Below the pieces are notes generated by a model. That model had not been told where the DNA came from. It saw only the letters and a list, made by a program, of their open reading frames with translations, and did no database searches. Shown here in pieces: positions 4,647-6,321 of a DNA stretch of 6,321 nt. The stretch's first letter is position 1. Every line of letters begins with the position of its first letter. The position numbers and the translations under genes were made by a program. This DNA is from Candidatus Methanomethylophilaceae archaeon (lineage in GTDB: Archaea > Thermoplasmatota > Thermoplasmata > Methanomassiliicoccales > Methanomethylophilaceae): assembly GCA_017475875.1 (NCBI GenBank), contig JAFVET010000246.1:1-6321 (forward strand), given 5' to 3'.

Positions 4647-5999
4647 TCACTCCTTCGGGGACTTGTGACAATCGCAGTGGACGTCGCCGTTCACTGTGAA
4701 GGGGATGTCCATATCCTCGATGGAATGGAACAGGCGATGGACCAGCTGTTCGGGGATTACATCGAAGGCGCCGGCCTCGATCCTGAAGTTGACGTTGTCA
4801 TGGGCGGATATCAGGCCGTTGAGGACGACTTCGTCTTCCCCGATCACCGTTATGACCGACCAGTCGTCGTCGGCGGGTGCGAGGGTCATCTCGACGAACG
4901 CAGGGAGCCCCTCGGTCTTCTCGATCCATTCCCAGGCTTCCTTCATGTTGCTGACCATGGAACTGACGGAGTTCCAATCGACGGACTTGAACGTTCCGGT
5001 CAATCTGACGCAGACCGGCTCGACCTCGTCGTCGGTGTAGCATTCCTCGTCGTCGTAACCATAGTGACAATCGTCACGGCAGCGATCGCAATCGCAGTGA
5101 TGGCAACCGCAATGACAGCACGACGCGCCGTATCCGTGGTGATGGCTGCACCCGCAGCAACAATCGTGGCAGCATCCGCAGCATGAGCAGGAGTGACAGC
5201 ATCCGCAGCTGCAACCATGGCAGCAACAGGTGTGCCCGTAGTGGTGGTCGTGGCAGCACTCGTGGTGGTGACCTCCGTGGCAATGGTCGCCGTGGTACTC
5301 CTAGCCATGGTCGTGATGGTGGTCGTGTCCGCAATGGTCGTGGTGATGGTGGTCGTGACAGCACTCATCGTCGTGTTCGTGATGATGTTCATGGTAGTGG
5401 TCGTGTCCGCATCCACAGTGGTCGTCGTGGTCGTGGTGGTGCTCGTGATCATGGTGATGGTCATGGTCGTGGCAGCACTCGTCGTCATGTTCGTGGTGGT
5501 GGTCGTGTCCGCATCCGCAGTGGTCGTCGTGGTCGTGGTGGTGCTCGTGGTCGTGACCGCATCCACAATGATCGTGATGATGGTGCTCGTGCTCGTCCAA
5601 TTCGTAATCGAGCGCGGTGTGCTCGATGGCGTGGTACATCATGTGCTCGAGCTCGTGCTCGTCCACGTCCAGAACCGCGGACATGAAGGTGAAGTTGACC
5701 TTCTCCTGTGGGGCCAGAGTCCCGTGGTGTTCCACTCCGTTCAGGAGGTTCGTGAGGTTCAGCGTAATCCCCTTGCCGTCGTCGGTGACGACGGCGGCCT
5801 TTATGTGTCCGAGGAGCGCACCGGATTCGGATTCCACCCATTTCCCGACTTCCATCAGCGCCTTGGCCAACCTCTCTTCCGCGTCCGCGTTGAACCCGTT
5901 GATCTTTCCGGTCATACCTACGGCGCAACCGCCCGCCTCCTCGATGGAGGTCTTTCCGGCACCATGGTCGTGCCCGCAACCGCAATTGTCTTCGCTCAT
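4647..5999 (-). CDS. His/Cys-rich metal-binding protein, 450-residue form read through an in-frame TAG
   Basis: One continuous frame from the ATG at 5999 to the TGA at 4647, interrupted only by TAG at codon 233 (5303-5301). Order: short N-terminal C-G-C-G-H-D-H (6-12); globular domain A (about 28-132); His-rich tract (about 136-232); TAG; Cys-rich tract (about 234-331) with about 29 cysteines; domain B (about 332-435), a diverged copy of A; and a tail with H-C-D-C-H. Between the TAG and TTG 5003 there is no ATG, GTG or TTG in frame, so the second part has no plausible start of its own, yet its composition and domain match the first part. The likely reading is insertion of pyrrolysine or other readthrough. 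The gene overlaps a G3E GTPase gene (ATGA), which suggests metal storage or delivery, perhaps Co, Ni or Zn. Alternatives are recent amber disruption or a sequencing error. Confidence 0.6.
5009..5300 (-). other. Cys-rich, metallothionein-like tract (residues 234-330)
   Basis: About 97 codons just after the TAG, with about 29 cysteines and many histidines and glycines, arranged as C-C, C-C-C, C-G-C and S-C-G-C-C clusters. The sequence then turns acidic (D-D-E-E, D-D-E) before domain B. The thiol-rich make-up contrasts with the imidazole-rich tract before the TAG and resembles metallothioneins by composition only. Confidence 0.65.
5301..5303 (-). other. In-frame TAG, candidate pyrrolysine codon
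   Basis: The minus strand reads CAT-GGC-TAG-GAG-TAC. The codon sits exactly where the His-rich tract gives way to the Cys-rich one. One base change would give Tyr, Gln, Glu or Trp, so a sequencing error or mutation cannot be excluded. No other complete gene here ends in TAG. Confidence 0.6.
5301..5999 (-). CDS. Short 232-residue form of the His-rich metal-binding protein, ending at TAG
   Basis: The product if TAG acts as a stop. It has an N-terminal C-G-C-G-H-D-H, domain A with alternating strands and helices (M-T-G-K-I at 29-33, V-N-F-T-F at 101-105, then D-V-D-E-H-E-L-E-H), and a tract from about 136 to 232 that is almost wholly His, Asp, Glu, Cys and Gly, as in HypB and CobW-type nickel, cobalt or zinc binders. 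C-G-C-G-H-D-H recurs at 145, 161 and 195. The start at 5999 is chosen because the ATG overlaps the GTPase stop and begins the family-like sequence; the frame is open further upstream only as a shadow of the GTPase gene. I do not recognise domain A by name; its pattern resembles a small ferredoxin-like fold. Short and long forms could coexist. Confidence 0.8.
   Translation of the reverse strand: MSEDNCGCGHDHGAGKTSIEEAGGCAVGMTGKINGFNADAEERLAKALMEVGKWVESESGALLGHIKAAVVTDDGKGITLNLTNLLNGVEHHGTLAPQEKVNFTFMSAVLDVDEHELEHMMYHAIEHTALDYELDEHEHHHHDHCGCGHDHEHHHDHDDHCGCGHDHHHEHDDECCHDHDHHHDHEHHHDHDDHCGCGHDHYHEHHHEHDDECCHDHHHHDHCGHDHHHDHG
5334..5549 (-). repeat. Imperfect 102-base tandem repeat coding for 34-residue His-rich units
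   Basis: Unit 1 covers residues 151-184 (5448-5549) and unit 2 residues 185-222 (5334-5447). Both start H-E-H-H-H-D-H-D-D-H-C-G-C-G-H-D-H and later have H-D-D-E-C-C-H-D-H. Unit 2 has a four-residue insertion (H-E-H-H). The first halves are nearly identical at DNA level (compare 5401-5447 with 5503-5549, one difference seen), which points to recent duplication or slippage. Such DNA is also prone to assembly error. Confidence 0.8.
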
Positions 6000-6321
6000 T
6001 TCATCAACTCGTATACTTTGTCCATGTTGGTGCCTTCCTTCGCCGAAACGGACAGGACCTTCTTCTCGGGGAACCTGGAAGCCATCCAGTCCTCGATCTC
6101 CTTGAGCTTGTCGTCCGTCGCGAGGTCGCACTTGTTTATCAGGATGAAATCCGCACCGGACATCTGTTTGGTGAAGAACTGCTCCTTCTTTTTGACCAGG
6201 ACCTCGAACCTCTGGACGTCCACGACTCCGATCACATAGGTCGCCTCCTCGTCGATGTCGGAGGCCTTGACGAGTTCCTTGACCTTGTGAGGGAGCGCGA
6301 GTCCGGTGGGCTCCACGATTA
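5996..6321 (-). CDS. CobW/P47K-type G3E GTPase, C-terminal part (cut by window edge)
   Basis: The last 108 codons of a metallochaperone GTPase of the COG0523/CobW branch of the G3E family, which loads metals into enzymes or cofactors at the cost of GTP. The window begins at I-V-E-P-T-G-L-A-L-P, the family's E-x-T-G-L-A-x-P switch region. V-I-G-V-V-D-V follows, then the base-recognition motif N-K-C-D (I-L-I-N-K-C-D-L) and S-A-K-E-G. The protein ends soon after the G domain (V-Y-E-L-M-K), so the CobW C-terminal domain found in many relatives is absent. Its TGA overlaps the ATG of the His/Cys-rich gene, so the two are coupled and the next product may supply the missing metal-binding part. The metal is not shown; cobalt or nickel would suit a methanogen. 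The P-loop is outside the window. Confidence 0.85.
   Translation of the reverse strand, partial: IVEPTGLALPHKVKELVKASDIDEEATYVIGVVDVQRFEVLVKKKEQFFTKQMSGADFILINKCDLATDDKLKEIEDWMASRFPEKKVLSVSAKEGTNMDKVYELMK

Noticed and set aside
4647..5003. Independent 118-residue gene starting at TTG 5003
   Set aside because: The TTG lies inside the first strand of domain B, leaves the Cys-rich coding stretch unexplained, and has no convincing ribosome site. Reading through from 5999 explains all of it.
5334..5550. CRISPR-like array suggested by the repeated units
   Set aside because: The repeats are adjacent, without unique spacers, and code for His-rich peptide units in frame.
5000..5566. Thr-rich minus-strand open frame over the metal-binding gene
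   Set aside because: It is a shifted frame of the His/Cys repeats. The frame of the GTPase-coupled gene has recognisable globular domains at both ends.
5193..6239. Long plus-strand open frame of 348 codons over the metal-binding gene, very rich in Val, Met and Ala
   Set aside because: It is the reverse of His and Asp codons (GTG, ATG, GTC) in the minus-strand gene. The low-complexity hydrophobic product has no promoter or ribosome site, and the frame crosses the GTPase gene.

Overview
The window looks like a piece of a euryarchaeal genome, most probably a methylotrophic methanogen of the Methanomassiliicoccales (a Methanomethylophilus-like gut lineage). This is inference. It rests on archaeal TATA boxes roughly 25-35 bases upstream of starts, GGAGGTG or GTGAT ribosome sites, moderately high GC, a short archaeal/bacterial-type SpeD homologue, and a gene that only makes sense if an in-frame TAG is read through, as expected in a pyrrolysine-using organism. 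None of the six complete genes whose stop is clear uses TAG: five end in TGA and one in TAA.

Left part (1-1529): the N-terminal half of an MFS transporter (minus strand, cut by the window edge), a 94-residue PQ-loop/SemiSWEET-like membrane protein (minus), and a divergently transcribed SpeD-like pyruvoyl-dependent decarboxylase (plus). The SpeD-like gene has a strong Shine-Dalgarno site inside a possible leader hairpin and ends at a long hairpin followed by TTTT.

Middle part (1530-4646): a minus-strand ABC importer operon of the nitrate/sulfonate/taurine class, in the order binding protein, permease, ATPase, with one promoter and a palindrome upstream of it. The binding protein is circularly permuted. 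The segment that normally opens the family is at its C-terminus, and the N-terminus carries a membrane anchor joined to what is normally the middle of the fold. The substrate cannot be read from the sequence; a sulfonate such as coenzyme M is a reasonable hypothesis.

Right part (4647-6321): the C-terminal end of a CobW/P47K-type G3E GTPase overlaps by four bases a remarkable metal-binding protein gene. That gene reads as a globular domain, a His-rich repeat tract, an in-frame TAG, a Cys-rich metallothionein-like tract, and a diverged second copy of the first domain. The frame is open on both sides of the TAG and no start codon follows it until position 5003, deep in the gene. This points to a candidate pyrrolysine protein, or to regulated amber readthrough, in a metal chaperone or storage system. 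Together with the permuted binding protein, it is the most novel content of the window.
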